Source: Myxococcales bacterium (GTDB taxonomy: Bacteria; Myxococcota_A; Polyangia; Haliangiales; Haliangiaceae). Taken from it: DNA of 64,000 nucleotides. The notes under the pieces are model-generated. The model did not search any database. It was not told where the DNA came from and was given only the letters and a program-made list of their open reading frames with translations. The stretch spans positions 62,001 through 126,000 of the forward strand of contig JADJJK010000009.1 in NCBI GenBank assembly GCA_016706545.1. The letters run 5' to 3'. The position numbers were made by a program, and so were the translations under genes. Shown here one piece after another: positions 20,330 to 28,700 of this stretch (position 1 is the first letter of the stretch; each line of letters starts with the position of its first letter).

Positions 20330-20917
20330 ATGAGCTTCATCAACTATTCGTCGCGCGAAATCAACTGCAAGATCGTCTACTACGGACCCGGCTTGTGCGG
20401 GAAGACGACGAACTTGCAATACATCTACAACAAGACCATGCCCGAGGCGAAGGGCAAGATGATCTCGCTCGCCACCGAGACCGAGCGGACCTTGTTCTTC
20501 GACTTCTTGCCGCTCTCGCTGGGCGAGATCCGCGGCTTCAAGACCCGCTTCCACCTGTACACGGTGCCAGGCCAGGTGTTCTACGACGCCAGCCGCAAGC
20601 TCATCTTGAAGGGCGTCGACGGCGTGGTCTTCGTGGGCGATTCGCAGCTCGAGCGCATGGAAGCCAACATCGAGTCGCTGGAGAACCTGCGCTCGAACCT
20701 GATCGAGCAGGGCTACAACCTCGACAACCTTCCGTACGTCGTGCAGTACAACAAGCGCGACCTGCCAAACGCGATCTCGCTCGCCGAGCTAGAGGAAGCG
20801 CTCAACCCGACCAAGGTGCCGTCCTTCGAGGCCATCGCGCCCAAGGGCAACGGCGTGTTCGATACGCTCAAGGCTGTGGCCAAGCTGGTGCTCACCGAGC
20901 TCAAGAAGGGCAAGTGA
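20330..20917 (+). CDS. mglA: MglA, Ras-like polarity GTPase for gliding motility
   Basis: 195 aa. P-loop GPGLCGKTT (19-27), Arg53, and G3 motif TVPGQ with Thr78 in place of the usual Asp and Gln82, all hallmarks of myxobacterial MglA. NKRD gives guanine specificity (G4). In M. xanthus MglA-GTP sits at the leading pole and recruits both motility machines. Co-transcription with mglB (12-nt gap) is very likely. It strongly supports a myxobacterial source. Confidence 0.97.
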   Translation: MSFINYSSREINCKIVYYGPGLCGKTTNLQYIYNKTMPEAKGKMISLATETERTLFFDFLPLSLGEIRGFKTRFHLYTVPGQVFYDASRKLILKGVDGVVFVGDSQLERMEANIESLENLRSNLIEQGYNLDNLPYVVQYNKRDLPNAISLAELEEALNPTKVPSFEAIAPKGNGVFDTLKAVAKLVLTELKKGK

Positions 20918-20957
20918 CCACGGCGGCGCCGGCAAGGCGCGCCAAGGAGTTAGCGGC

Positions 20958-23075
20958 ATGATGACCTCTCAAGAGCGCCCACGGCTACGCGAGGACCTGG
21001 TGGCAGAGGCCATCGAGGATCAAGGCCACCGGTTCATCGACGTGATCGATCCGGATACCGGCTCTGCGTATCGCTTCTATGATGTCGAGTACTCGCTGGC
21101 CTGTGCCATGGATGGCGAGCGGGACATCGCGGGGCTGGCGCGCTGGGCGCAGGAGGAACTGGGGCTCGCGCCGAGCCCCAGCGAGCTGCGCACCGTCATC
21201 GCGACGCTCGGCGACCTGGGATACCTGGCCAGCGCGACGGATGTCCACGCCGGCGCGCCCGAGGCGCAGCCAGCGCGCGCTGCGTCGATCACGCCCGTGG
21301 GCATGCCAGCGGTGGAGCCCTCCGACGTCGAGCTTGGGCGGTTTCAGCCAGCGGCGGTCGCCGCGGTGGAGGCTCCGCCGGTGGAGCTGGAGCTTGGCGC
21401 CGCTGGGCCCGGGCTCGAGGTCGCCGCACCGGCCAGGACGCCAGATCTGGGCCTGGGCCCCTCTGGCCACGTCCCGGACCCAACCGCCGAGGCGCTGCCG
21501 GTCCCTGACCCGTCGCGTACGCCCACCCGGCCATCGGTGCCGCGCGCTTCGCGCCCCAAGCTGCAGCAACCGCCGCAGCGTCCATCGGATCCGGCGCGGA
21601 TGGCCGAGCGCGCCGCCGAACGGCCGTCCGAGCGGATGGCCGAGCGTCCGCTGGCGGCGCAGCCTCCCGCTTCGCCGCAGCGCGCTTCAGAGCCGCGCGT
21701 ACACGCCGAGGCCGGGCAACGCCGGCCCTCGGAGCAGGCGCTGCGCGCCAACGCGCTGGCGCCGGTGGCCTCGCAGGCCTCGCAGGCCTCCGATCCATCG
21801 CTCAACCTCAGCCTGCCGATTCGCCCCGACGACGTGAAGGAGGCGGTCCGCGCCTCGCGCGAGATGCGCAGCGTGGACGTCCCCAGCGACCTGATGCAGG
21901 CGCTGGAGGCGGCCGAGCGCGCGGAGCGTCCGGCCGAGCCACGCCGCCGCGCGCCGTCGAGCGTCCCGCCGCCATCGGCGGTGCCTGCGGTGCCCCCGCT
22001 GTCCGCGGCGGCGGTGCCCACCGCGTCTGCCACCCTGGCCGCGGTCAAGCCCTCGGCCGCGGTGCTCGATCCAATCTCGCCGTTGCCGGGCGCCCAGGTC
22101 TCGCTGTCGGAGCCGATCCAGTCGCCCTCGGTGCCGCCGCTCGTGCCGGTGCCACGCGAGGTGCGCGTCGAGCCCTCGCGCCCAGCGCTGGTGCCAGTCC
22201 CAAGGGAGCCCTCGGTCCCGGTCGCGGCGGCGGTGCCGCAGCCGCAAGGTCGCTCCAGCGGCCTGCTGATCGCGGTGCTGGTGATCGCGATCCTGGCGGT
22301 GATTGGCTTTGGCGTCTGGAAGTTCGTGCTGTCCAAGCCGGCCACGCCAGCCAAGGAAGCGGTCGCGCCAGCGCCCACCGCCGAGGTCACGCCAGCGGTC
22401 GTCGAGCCTGCCCCGGCGCCGCCGCCGCCGGCTCGGATCACCGCCAAGCTCAACCTGGTCAAGGCCTCGGCCGTGACGGAGAAGATGCCGGCTGCCGGCG
22501 TGGTGCAGAGCGTGGTCGCAGACGGAACGGTGGTCAAGGAGGGGGACTCCATCGCCAAGCTCGGCGGCGCCAAGCCGATCGAGCAGAAGATCGCCCTGCT
22601 CCGCGGCGATCTGGACAAGCGGTATCCGGAAGACGTGGAGCGGATCAAGGCCAACCTGGCCAAGGCCGCTGGCAACCGCGAGCTGACCGCGCAGTACACC
22701 GCCGAGCTCAACCGCCGCAACGCTCGCATCGCGCAGCGCACGGAGGAGGTCAAGGAGGCCGAGGCGGCGCTGGCCAAGCTCTCCATCCCGGCGAGCATCG
22801 CCGGTACGGTCACCGCGATGGCCAAGGCAGGCGCGCGGCTGGCAGCCGACGCAGAGGTCGCCTCCATCGAGCCCGCGCCGTACCTGCGCGGCACCACGGA
22901 TCTCAAGAAGGCCACGGACCTCGCGCCCGGCAGCCCGATCGAGCTGAGCGCGCTGGAGGGCGGCGCCAAGATCTCGTGCATCGTCAAGATCGTGCAGGAC
23001 TCCAAGATCGAGTTTCACTGTCCGCTGACCGACGGGTTCTCCGACGGCACCGAGCTTCTGTACGAGCCCAAGTAG
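20958..23075 (+). CDS. PqqD-like / HlyD-like single-pass membrane protein
   Basis: 705 aa. The N-terminal about 90 residues look like a PqqD-type domain (FIDVIDPDTGSAYRFYDVEY through LGDLGYL). A very Pro/Ala/Arg-rich cytoplasmic linker of about 340 residues follows, then one transmembrane segment (about 435-455, GLLIAVLVIAILAVIGFGVW). The extracytoplasmic part resembles a HlyD/membrane-fusion adaptor: a split lipoyl-like half (MPAAGVVQSVVADGTVVKEGD), a coiled coil (about 555-600) and the matching half (IPASIAGTVTAMAKAGARL). It follows mglA by 40 nt on the same strand and is probably in its transcript. Function unknown. Confidence 0.6.
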   Translation: MMTSQERPRLREDLVAEAIEDQGHRFIDVIDPDTGSAYRFYDVEYSLACAMDGERDIAGLARWAQEELGLAPSPSELRTVIATLGDLGYLASATDVHAGAPEAQPARAASITPVGMPAVEPSDVELGRFQPAAVAAVEAPPVELELGAAGPGLEVAAPARTPDLGLGPSGHVPDPTAEALPVPDPSRTPTRPSVPRASRPKLQQPPQRPSDPARMAERAAERPSERMAERPLAAQPPASPQRASEPRVHAEAGQRRPSEQALRANALAPVASQASQASDPSLNLSLPIRPDDVKEAVRASREMRSVDVPSDLMQALEAAERAERPAEPRRRAPSSVPPPSAVPAVPPLSAAAVPTASATLAAVKPSAAVLDPISPLPGAQVSLSEPIQSPSVPPLVPVPREVRVEPSRPALVPVPREPSVPVAAAVPQPQGRSSGLLIAVLVIAILAVIGFGVWKFVLSKPATPAKEAVAPAPTAEVTPAVVEPAPAPPPPARITAKLNLVKASAVTEKMPAAGVVQSVVADGTVVKEGDSIAKLGGAKPIEQKIALLRGDLDKRYPEDVERIKANLAKAAGNRELTAQYTAELNRRNARIAQRTEEVKEAEAALAKLSIPASIAGTVTAMAKAGARLAADAEVASIEPAPYLRGTTDLKKATDLAPGSPIELSALEGGAKISCIVKIVQDSKIEFHCPLTDGFSDGTELLYEPK

Positions 23076-23110
23076 CGAGCTCAGGTAGCGGGCTCGAGTA
23101 GCGCTGCGTG
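23072..23110. repeat. 13-nt tandem repeat containing the TAG stop codon
   Basis: Three imperfect 13-nt units (AGTAGCGAGCTCA, GGTAGCGGGCTCG, AGTAGCGCTGCGT) begin at the last codon of the PqqD/HlyD-like gene. Each carries TAGCG, so the stop codon is repeated at 13-nt steps. Confidence 0.7.
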
Positions 23111-23172
23111 CCGGCGCGCTCGCTGGTCGCGGCTCGGATCGGCGCGGCGCGGCTAGGCAGGCGGCGCCTGCC

Positions 23173-25023
23173 TCAGCGCCGGTAGACCACGCCCAGCGCC
23201 TGCACGATGGGCGTGGCAAATCCGTCGCTGGTCAGCGTGACGATGAGCTTGAGGTGCTGCGTCGTGGGCCGCTGCGCGGCGAGCTGCTCCGCGGACAGCG
23301 CGGGTTGGCACGCGGTCCCCGCGGCGTCGCTGCATAGCTGGGCGGACAGCGCCACGGCCGAGCCCTCGGGGACGATCGCGTCGGCGCGCAGCGCGGTCAG
23401 CGCGCGAGCCTCGTCGAGCGAGATCATGCGCGCGTAGCGGGCGGTCTGCGCCACGGCGCGCGCCGCGGCGCTGGTCTGCGGGGTGCCCAGGTAGTGGGCG
23501 TTGATGCGGAAGTTCCTCAGCACGTGAACCGCCGGATCGAGCGGCCCGCCCCCCGCAGGGTGCGTCACCTCCAGCGTCCACGTCCCGTACACATCGACGA
23601 TCCCGCCGAGCTGCGCTGCGGGCACCGAGGCATGCAAGGTGACCGGCCGATCGGTCGGCGTGGCGATGCCGGGAAAGGCCAGCGGCGCGCGGACGCCAGC
23701 GGGCGAGACCAGCATCGCTGTGAACCCCGTCCACGCTTGCGCGCGGACCGAGAAGGAGACGTCGACGGCGATCGCCTTGGGCGACGGCGGCACGCCGGTG
23801 AGCGTGGCGGCGCGGCTCACCATCACGCCGGCGGTGAGCGGCACCGAGTTGAGGTTGGCGCCCGACGCCGCGGTGGGCGAGGGGCCAAGCACCGGGCGCA
23901 CATCGGCGCGAAGGGGCGGCTGCCGGGCCTGCCCAGACCTGGCGTAGGTCAGCGTCACGGAGCCGCTGAGTCCGCCTTCCTTGTACGCCTCCAGCACCAC
24001 GTCATGCCACCCGGCGGTCAGGGTGCGGCTCATGAGGTTTGGCCGAGGATCCGTGGAGGTCGCGTCGAAGGCGTTGGCCGGGCCGACCCACTCGCCGTCG
24101 ATCCACAGGCGCACGGAGGTGTCTCGGCCGGCGTCGAAGGCAAAGTCGTAGCTGCCGGCCTCGAGCAGGCGGAGCTGGCCAGCGTTGCGATAGTGCGGGG
24201 AGCCGCTCTGGCCGCCCAGCAAGGCCTGGTTCCAGGTCAGCGTGAACGGGTCGCTGGCGTTGAGCGCGGCGCCGTTCTGCACCGGCTCCATGCCGCGCTG
24301 GCTGGCAAACAGATCGATGCGCCAGCCAGCGAGCTCCTCGGTGTGAGCGGCCACGCGCACGCGGCTGGCCGGCACCGCCGCGAGGGGATCGACCGCGCCT
24401 GCGGCCCAGCGCAGCTCGAAGGCGTGGCTGGTCGCCGCCGGCGGCCGGCGCAGGCCCAGCCGGAGCGTGTGCCAGCCGGCGGCCGCGGCGGTCACCGTGC
24501 AGCCAGCGGCCGCGGTGGCGCTGCAATGCACGAGCAGGTTCTTCTCATCGAGGATGTCAGCGAAGGCCACGGCGCCTGGGGCCGCCGCCACCTGGATGCG
24601 CTGGGCGCCAGCGTCCAGGAAGAGCTGACCCGAGAGCCACACCACGTAGTCGTTGCCGGTGGCGCCGGGCGGAACCTGATTGGCGAACACCGGCGCCATC
24701 AGCCCGCGGTTGACGAGCTGCGCGCGCGGCGGGCGAGACCCCCACGTCGCGTCGAAGGGGCCGTTCTTGTCATCCAGCTCGGCCATCAGCCGGCCAGGCA
24801 CCCACGTCACTGGCTCGAGCGTCCCTGGCCCCAGCGTGCCCGCCTCGCCAGCGACGAAGGCGTCCGTCAGCTCGGCGCCCGCCGCCAGCTCTGCCGCGGT
24901 GGCCAAGAGGAGCGAGCCCTCGTCCGGCCCAGGGAGCAGGTCGCTGCCCTGGCCGCTGAAGCCGCACCCAGCGCCAACGCCGACGCCGACGCCAACCATC
25001 AACACAGGCAGAACCAGGCGCAT
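23173..25023 (-). CDS. Lipoprotein with two PA14-like domains and a P-domain-like module
   Basis: About 616 aa. Signal peptide rich in Gly/Val ending in lipobox GAGC. Two PA14-like beta-barrels appear to follow. The first is at about 80-230 (DYVVWLSGQLFLDAGAQRIQV). The second is at about 240-370 (GQLRLLEAGSYDFAFDAG, then RLWIDGEWVG). The C-terminal part contains a proprotein-convertase P-domain-like module (VYGTWTLEVTHPAGGG, about 490-520). Such modules bind carbohydrate or act as adhesion/spacer units on surface proteins. The ATG at 25023 was chosen for the signal peptide. No catalytic site seen. Confidence 0.65.
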   Translation of the reverse strand: MRLVLPVLMVGVGVGVGAGCGFSGQGSDLLPGPDEGSLLLATAAELAAGAELTDAFVAGEAGTLGPGTLEPVTWVPGRLMAELDDKNGPFDATWGSRPPRAQLVNRGLMAPVFANQVPPGATGNDYVVWLSGQLFLDAGAQRIQVAAAPGAVAFADILDEKNLLVHCSATAAAGCTVTAAAAGWHTLRLGLRRPPAATSHAFELRWAAGAVDPLAAVPASRVRVAAHTEELAGWRIDLFASQRGMEPVQNGAALNASDPFTLTWNQALLGGQSGSPHYRNAGQLRLLEAGSYDFAFDAGRDTSVRLWIDGEWVGPANAFDATSTDPRPNLMSRTLTAGWHDVVLEAYKEGGLSGSVTLTYARSGQARQPPLRADVRPVLGPSPTAASGANLNSVPLTAGVMVSRAATLTGVPPSPKAIAVDVSFSVRAQAWTGFTAMLVSPAGVRAPLAFPGIATPTDRPVTLHASVPAAQLGGIVDVYGTWTLEVTHPAGGGPLDPAVHVLRNFRINAHYLGTPQTSAAARAVAQTARYARMISLDEARALTALRADAIVPEGSAVALSAQLCSDAAGTACQPALSAEQLAAQRPTTQHLKLIVTLTSDGFATPIVQALGVVYRR

Positions 25024-25192
25024 GGCCAGCGAGCATACCCAACCCACCTTGGCCGGCGCCAACGAAAGCAGGCACCAGCAGCTTGGGTGTGCGATCGATC
25101 TCGGCGCCTTCTATAAGTGCGCTCGCAGCCTCACGCTGCAGCCGCGAGCTGAGGCCTGACCTGGCCTGTGAGCTGCCCTCGGCTCGGTGCGC

Positions 25193-26386
25193 TCAGCTAT
25201 CCTCGTACACCGCGTCGCCGGGGTCTGCGTCTCGGTGGACGCACGGGTCGTTGTGAGGGTCGTGTCCACAGGCCAGGACCCCTGGTCGCGGTCGCTCCGG
25301 ATCTCCGTCGTGGTCGTCCTCTTCGATCCCGCGGTGGGGCCCTTCCATCGCTCCAGCTTCCTCCGCGCGGCGCGCCTCGTCTGCGCCGGCCTCGTCGAGC
25401 CCGCCCTCGGCGATGAGCCGCTCCAGCAGCGCTTCGTCGGCGCCCGGCACCAGCCGTTGCCGCGCCAGGTGGGCCACGTAATAGGCGTCCTCGCGACGCG
25501 GCTCCAGCTCGCCGCGGGCGACCGAGTCCTCGAGCGAGCGCTTGAGGTCCCCGATCAGGCGGCTCGGTGGCAAGGCGAACGCGGTCATGATCGCGTTGCC
25601 GACGCCGCCGGGCAACGGCGGCAGCTTGGCGTCTTCTTCTGCCAGCAGGACCGCGCGCTCGGCGAGCGCGCTGATCTGCTCGAGGAGCTGCTTGCGTCGG
25701 CCCGGTCGCTTGGAGGTGATATCGGCGCGCGACAGGTCCAGCAGGTCGCGAAGGTGCGGCCCCATCTCGCGGTGGAAGCGCCGCACCGCGCTGTCGGTCC
25801 AGTGCTCGCTGTACTGGTTGGTGCGCAGGTGGTGATTGATGAGAAACCGGATGGTCTGGCGCTCATCTCGCGCAAACGGCATGCGCTGCGAGATCTTGTC
25901 GTACATCTTCGCGCCCACCCAGGCGTGGCCGTGAAAGTGGACGCCGTTGGTGGTGTACGTGCGCGTCGGGACCTTGCCAATGTCGTGCAGCAGCGCGGCC
26001 CAGCGCACCAGCGGCCGCCGGACCGTCTGCTTGACCACCTGCTTGGTGTGCGCCCAGACGTCCTTGTGCTGGCGGCCGGGCTCCTGCACCAGGTTGACCG
26101 TGGCCACCAGCTCCGGAAACAGCACCCCCAGCACCTGGCTCTGCATCAGCCACTCGAGCGCCAGGTCCACGTCGCGGCCCATCAGCACGTCTTCCACCGC
26201 CGCCTTCACGCGGTCGCGCGACGCATGCTCGAGGGTCGGGGCCAGCTCCTGCGCCGCGCCGAGGACCGTGTCGTCGGGCCAGCTCCCTCCTCCATTGGCG
26301 ATCGCAGCGCCAATTTCGATCAGCACCACCGGATCAGCCTCCGCAAGCGCACGGATGCGCGCTCCAACTTCGGACGTGGACGTCAT
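25193..26386 (-). CDS. HD-domain protein related to CCA-adding enzyme/poly(A) polymerase, lacking the nucleotidyltransferase head
   Basis: About 397 aa. Residues about 60-170 match the neck and HD region of tRNA nucleotidyltransferases: ALEWLMQSQVLGVLFPEL, HKDVWAHTKQVV, the HD motif LLHDIGK, then HFHGHAWVGAKM and NHH. The N-terminal GS-x10-DxD nucleotidyltransferase domain is absent, so CCA addition is not expected. Phosphohydrolase activity is possible because the HD residues are present. The C-terminus is acidic and ends with a Cys/His cluster (CGHDPHNDPCVH) that may bind metal. The ATG at 26386 was chosen; the frame continues 28 codons upstream without the missing domain. Confidence 0.75.
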   Translation of the reverse strand: MTSTSEVGARIRALAEADPVVLIEIGAAIANGGGSWPDDTVLGAAQELAPTLEHASRDRVKAAVEDVLMGRDVDLALEWLMQSQVLGVLFPELVATVNLVQEPGRQHKDVWAHTKQVVKQTVRRPLVRWAALLHDIGKVPTRTYTTNGVHFHGHAWVGAKMYDKISQRMPFARDERQTIRFLINHHLRTNQYSEHWTDSAVRRFHREMGPHLRDLLDLSRADITSKRPGRRKQLLEQISALAERAVLLAEEDAKLPPLPGGVGNAIMTAFALPPSRLIGDLKRSLEDSVARGELEPRREDAYYVAHLARQRLVPGADEALLERLIAEGGLDEAGADEARRAEEAGAMEGPHRGIEEDDHDGDPERPRPGVLACGHDPHNDPCVHRDADPGDAVYEDS

Positions 26387-26445
26387 AACCACCCCGTCGT
26401 CTAAGGCGCGGATGCCTCGTCGGTCAAGCTCACTGCTTCCCCGAC

Positions 26446-26670
26446 TTGCGCTTAAATCAACTTGGTACACATCGTGCTCTCGCTTCCGCCCACGTGCAAG
26501 GACGTATTACTGAGCACCATCTGCCGATGGCAGAGGAGCATTTCCCGGGCATCAGGCGCTTCTATGAGCAGCTAGATCGTAAGCCCGCGACATTTCTGCA
26601 ACTTGTGTGGGCGTTCGAGGCGATGCGGAGCACCAAGCCCGCGGTGCGCCCAAAGCGCCGACGCCGTTAG
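26446..26670 (+). CDS. Possible small protein or gene remnant
   Basis: This is the only reading frame with plausible amino-acid composition in the 415-base gap between the HD-domain gene and murI. From a TTG it encodes 74 residues; an internal ATG at 26527 gives 47, ending in a basic KRRRR tail. No good Shine-Dalgarno is seen. The surrounding sequence is lower in GC than the neighbouring genes. It may be the eroded end of a lost gene. The rest of the gap must carry promoters for the HD gene and murI. Confidence 0.25.
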   Translation: MRLNQLGTHRALASAHVQGRITEHHLPMAEEHFPGIRRFYEQLDRKPATFLQLVWAFEAMRSTKPAVRPKRRRR

Positions 26671-26801
26671 CGCTTGCTTCTTGCTAACGATGAGAAGGAC
26701 ATCTCGGTCAGTTCGCTGCGCCAATTGGGCACACTCCCGCTTCGAGATGGGGCGGAACGGAACGAGACGCTTCGTCGCAGATACTGTACAGAAGGTCAGT
26801 A

Positions 26802-27644
26802 GTGCTCGACGGTAAAGGATTTCAAGGTCCCATTGGAGTGTTCGATTCCGGTGTCGGCGGACTGACGGTGGTGCGCGCGCTTCGACGAGAGTTGCCGGCT
26901 GAGGACATTATCTATCTCGGGGACACCGCTCGAGTTCCCTATGGTGGCAAGAGTCCGCGCACCGTGGAGCGCTACGCGCTGGCCTGTCAGCAGTTCCTGC
27001 TCGACCGAGAGGTCGCGCTGGTGCTGGTCGCCTGCAACACCGTCTCCGCCACCGCGCTGCCTGCGCTCGCGGAGGCGAGCCCGGTGCCGGTGATCGGCGC
27101 GGTGGAGCCTGGCGCGCAGGTGGCGGTGGCCACCACCCGCAATCGTCACATCGGCGTCATCGGCACGCTGGCGACCGTGCGCTCTGGCGCCTACGTTCGC
27201 GCCATCACCGCGCTCGAGCCCACCGCGAAGGTGTCGTCGCTGGCGTGCCCGCTGCTGGTGCCGCTGGCGGAGGAGGGCTGGGTGGATGACGAGATCGCCA
27301 GCATGGTGGCTCGCCGGTACCTCACGCAGCTCTTCGCGGCAGATCGCGAGCTCGACACGCTCGTGCTGGGCTGCACGCACTACCCGCTGCTCGGAGAGAC
27401 CTTGCATCGGGTCGCCACCGAGGTCGCGGGCCACCCGGTCGCGATCGTGGACTCGGCGGTGGCGATGGCCAACGCCGCGCGCCGCGAGCTGGCCCGCGGA
27501 CGAGCGGCGGGCTCGCTGCCGGCGCGTGGTCCAGCGGGACCTGGGCGCCTCGACTGCTACGCCACGGATACCTCGCGGCTCGAAGAGCTAGCGCCGAGGT
27601 TCTTGGGCGAAGCTCCCAGCGGGTTCGCCCTGGTCGACCTGTAG
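26802..27644 (+). CDS. murI: Glutamate racemase
   Basis: Makes D-glutamate for peptidoglycan. 280 aa. IGVFDSGVGGLTV at the N-terminus, substrate loop YLGDTARVPYG, and the two catalytic Cys in VACNTVSA (Cys78) and GCTHYPLL (about residue 190). It starts with GTG at 26802, with GAAGG upstream. Convergent with the DUF1232-like gene and ended by a bidirectional terminator. Confidence 0.96.
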   Translation: MLDGKGFQGPIGVFDSGVGGLTVVRALRRELPAEDIIYLGDTARVPYGGKSPRTVERYALACQQFLLDREVALVLVACNTVSATALPALAEASPVPVIGAVEPGAQVAVATTRNRHIGVIGTLATVRSGAYVRAITALEPTAKVSSLACPLLVPLAEEGWVDDEIASMVARRYLTQLFAADRELDTLVLGCTHYPLLGETLHRVATEVAGHPVAIVDSAVAMANAARRELARGRAAGSLPARGPAGPGRLDCYATDTSRLEELAPRFLGEAPSGFALVDL

Positions 27645-27687
27645 ACGATCGACGACCGATCCTCGGCGCCGGCCCTCGAGAGGCGCG

Positions 27688-27736
27688 CCGGCTGCCCGGC
27701 TGCCCGGCTGCCCGGCTGCCCGGCTGCCCGGCTGCC
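27688..27736. repeat. 8-nt tandem repeat GGCTGCCC, about six copies
   Basis: An uninterrupted run of GGCTGCCC units begins about 45 nt after the murI stop and ends just before the terminator. Confidence 0.85.
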
Positions 27737-27744
27737 ACGACGCC

Positions 27745-27797
27745 TGACCAAAACAAAGAAGGCTGGCAAGGCGCGAGCCCTCCAGCCTTCTTGGTCA
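27745..27797. terminator. Bidirectional terminator between convergent genes
   Basis: A perfect 11-bp inverted repeat (AAGAAGGCTGG at 27756 and CCAGCCTTCTT at 27782, 15-nt loop) is flanked by an outer TGACCA/TGGTCA pair. A-rich and T-containing arms allow use from both strands. It separates murI from the minus-strand gene at 27816. Confidence 0.8.
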
Positions 27798-27815
27798 GCG
27801 CCTGTCGGGTGAGCG

Positions 27816-28412
27816 CTAGCTCGCCTGACCCTTGGCGCGAGCTTCTTCGGCCTTGCGCCGACGCATCACGTCGGTGATCGTCGAGGCCTTCTTCACCTTG
27901 TCCCCGATCGTGGTCTCGTCCACAGGGTAGTTGGTGCGGAACACCAGGCCGTCGTCGAAGAGCGCCTCGCGCGCCTCGTCGTCGTCCAGGTAGGCCTTGA
28001 TCTTCTTTCCCTTGTAGTCGAGGTTGCGCAGCGACTCGACCTTGCCGGCCAGCCAGGTCATGAGGTCACCCATCACGGTGCCGCAGAGCTGGAGCTGATC
28101 ATCAAGGCCGTCGAACACTTCTGCGTAGCGGTCGCGGAACGCCGCGCCGTCTTCTTCGCCAAGCTGGATCAGGCGCTTGAGGCCCAACCTCAGCAAGACC
28201 GCGTCGTCGGCAAAGCTCACGATCGTGTCGTTGCGGTCCGAGACGGAATCATGGGGCGAAACGATGTAGATGATGGTCCCCACAGCGAGCTCGCGGGCGT
28301 TGCGGGGGAGGTTTTCGTCGTCCATCGCGTCGAATGCGATCTTCAGGTCGTGCGGCAGCGAAACCAGCCAGCCTCGTACCAGTTCGACGAACTTCGACTC
28401 CACTGTACTCAC
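27816..28412 (-). CDS. DUF1232 (YkvA-like) family protein
   Basis: 198 aa. The segment LPRNARELAVGTIIYIVSPHDSVSD followed by SFADDAVLLRLGL matches the short DUF1232/YkvA motif, usually a membrane-associated hairpin. The remainder is charged and helical, ending in a Lys/Arg/Ala-rich tail (MRRRKAEEARAKG). It starts with GTG at 28412. Function unknown. Convergent with murI. Confidence 0.6.
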   Translation of the reverse strand: MSTVESKFVELVRGWLVSLPHDLKIAFDAMDDENLPRNARELAVGTIIYIVSPHDSVSDRNDTIVSFADDAVLLRLGLKRLIQLGEEDGAAFRDRYAEVFDGLDDQLQLCGTVMGDLMTWLAGKVESLRNLDYKGKKIKAYLDDDEAREALFDDGLVFRTNYPVDETTIGDKVKKASTITDVMRRRKAEEARAKGQAS

Positions 28413-28700
28413 AGGAATTTTTGGCCTGCCCGCGCGAAGCGAGCGAAAGAGGGAACACGGTCAACGGCCCCAGAAGGAATCCGGGACGCTCGTGAGTACC
28501 AACCTCGGGAGCGAAAAACAAGGCCCGGTGGACCTGACCGCCGACCTGACCGCCGTCTTGGGCCGGGAGTAGGCCGTTTGCGGTGTAGGCCCTAGCGTTT
28601 TTCGGCCATGCCGCGCCCGCGCGTGTCCCGCAGCGACGGACGAGATGGACCTGCCAGTTGCGTACCGGTGCCTCCGGCCGACGTGCTACCGTAGCAATCC
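28413..28700. other. Divergent intergenic region
   Basis: 288 bases between two divergent genes, both starting with GTG. It includes a run of A and T near 28425 and a direct repeat GACCTGACCGCC near 28535. No gene is recognised; promoters for both neighbours must lie here. Confidence 0.35.
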
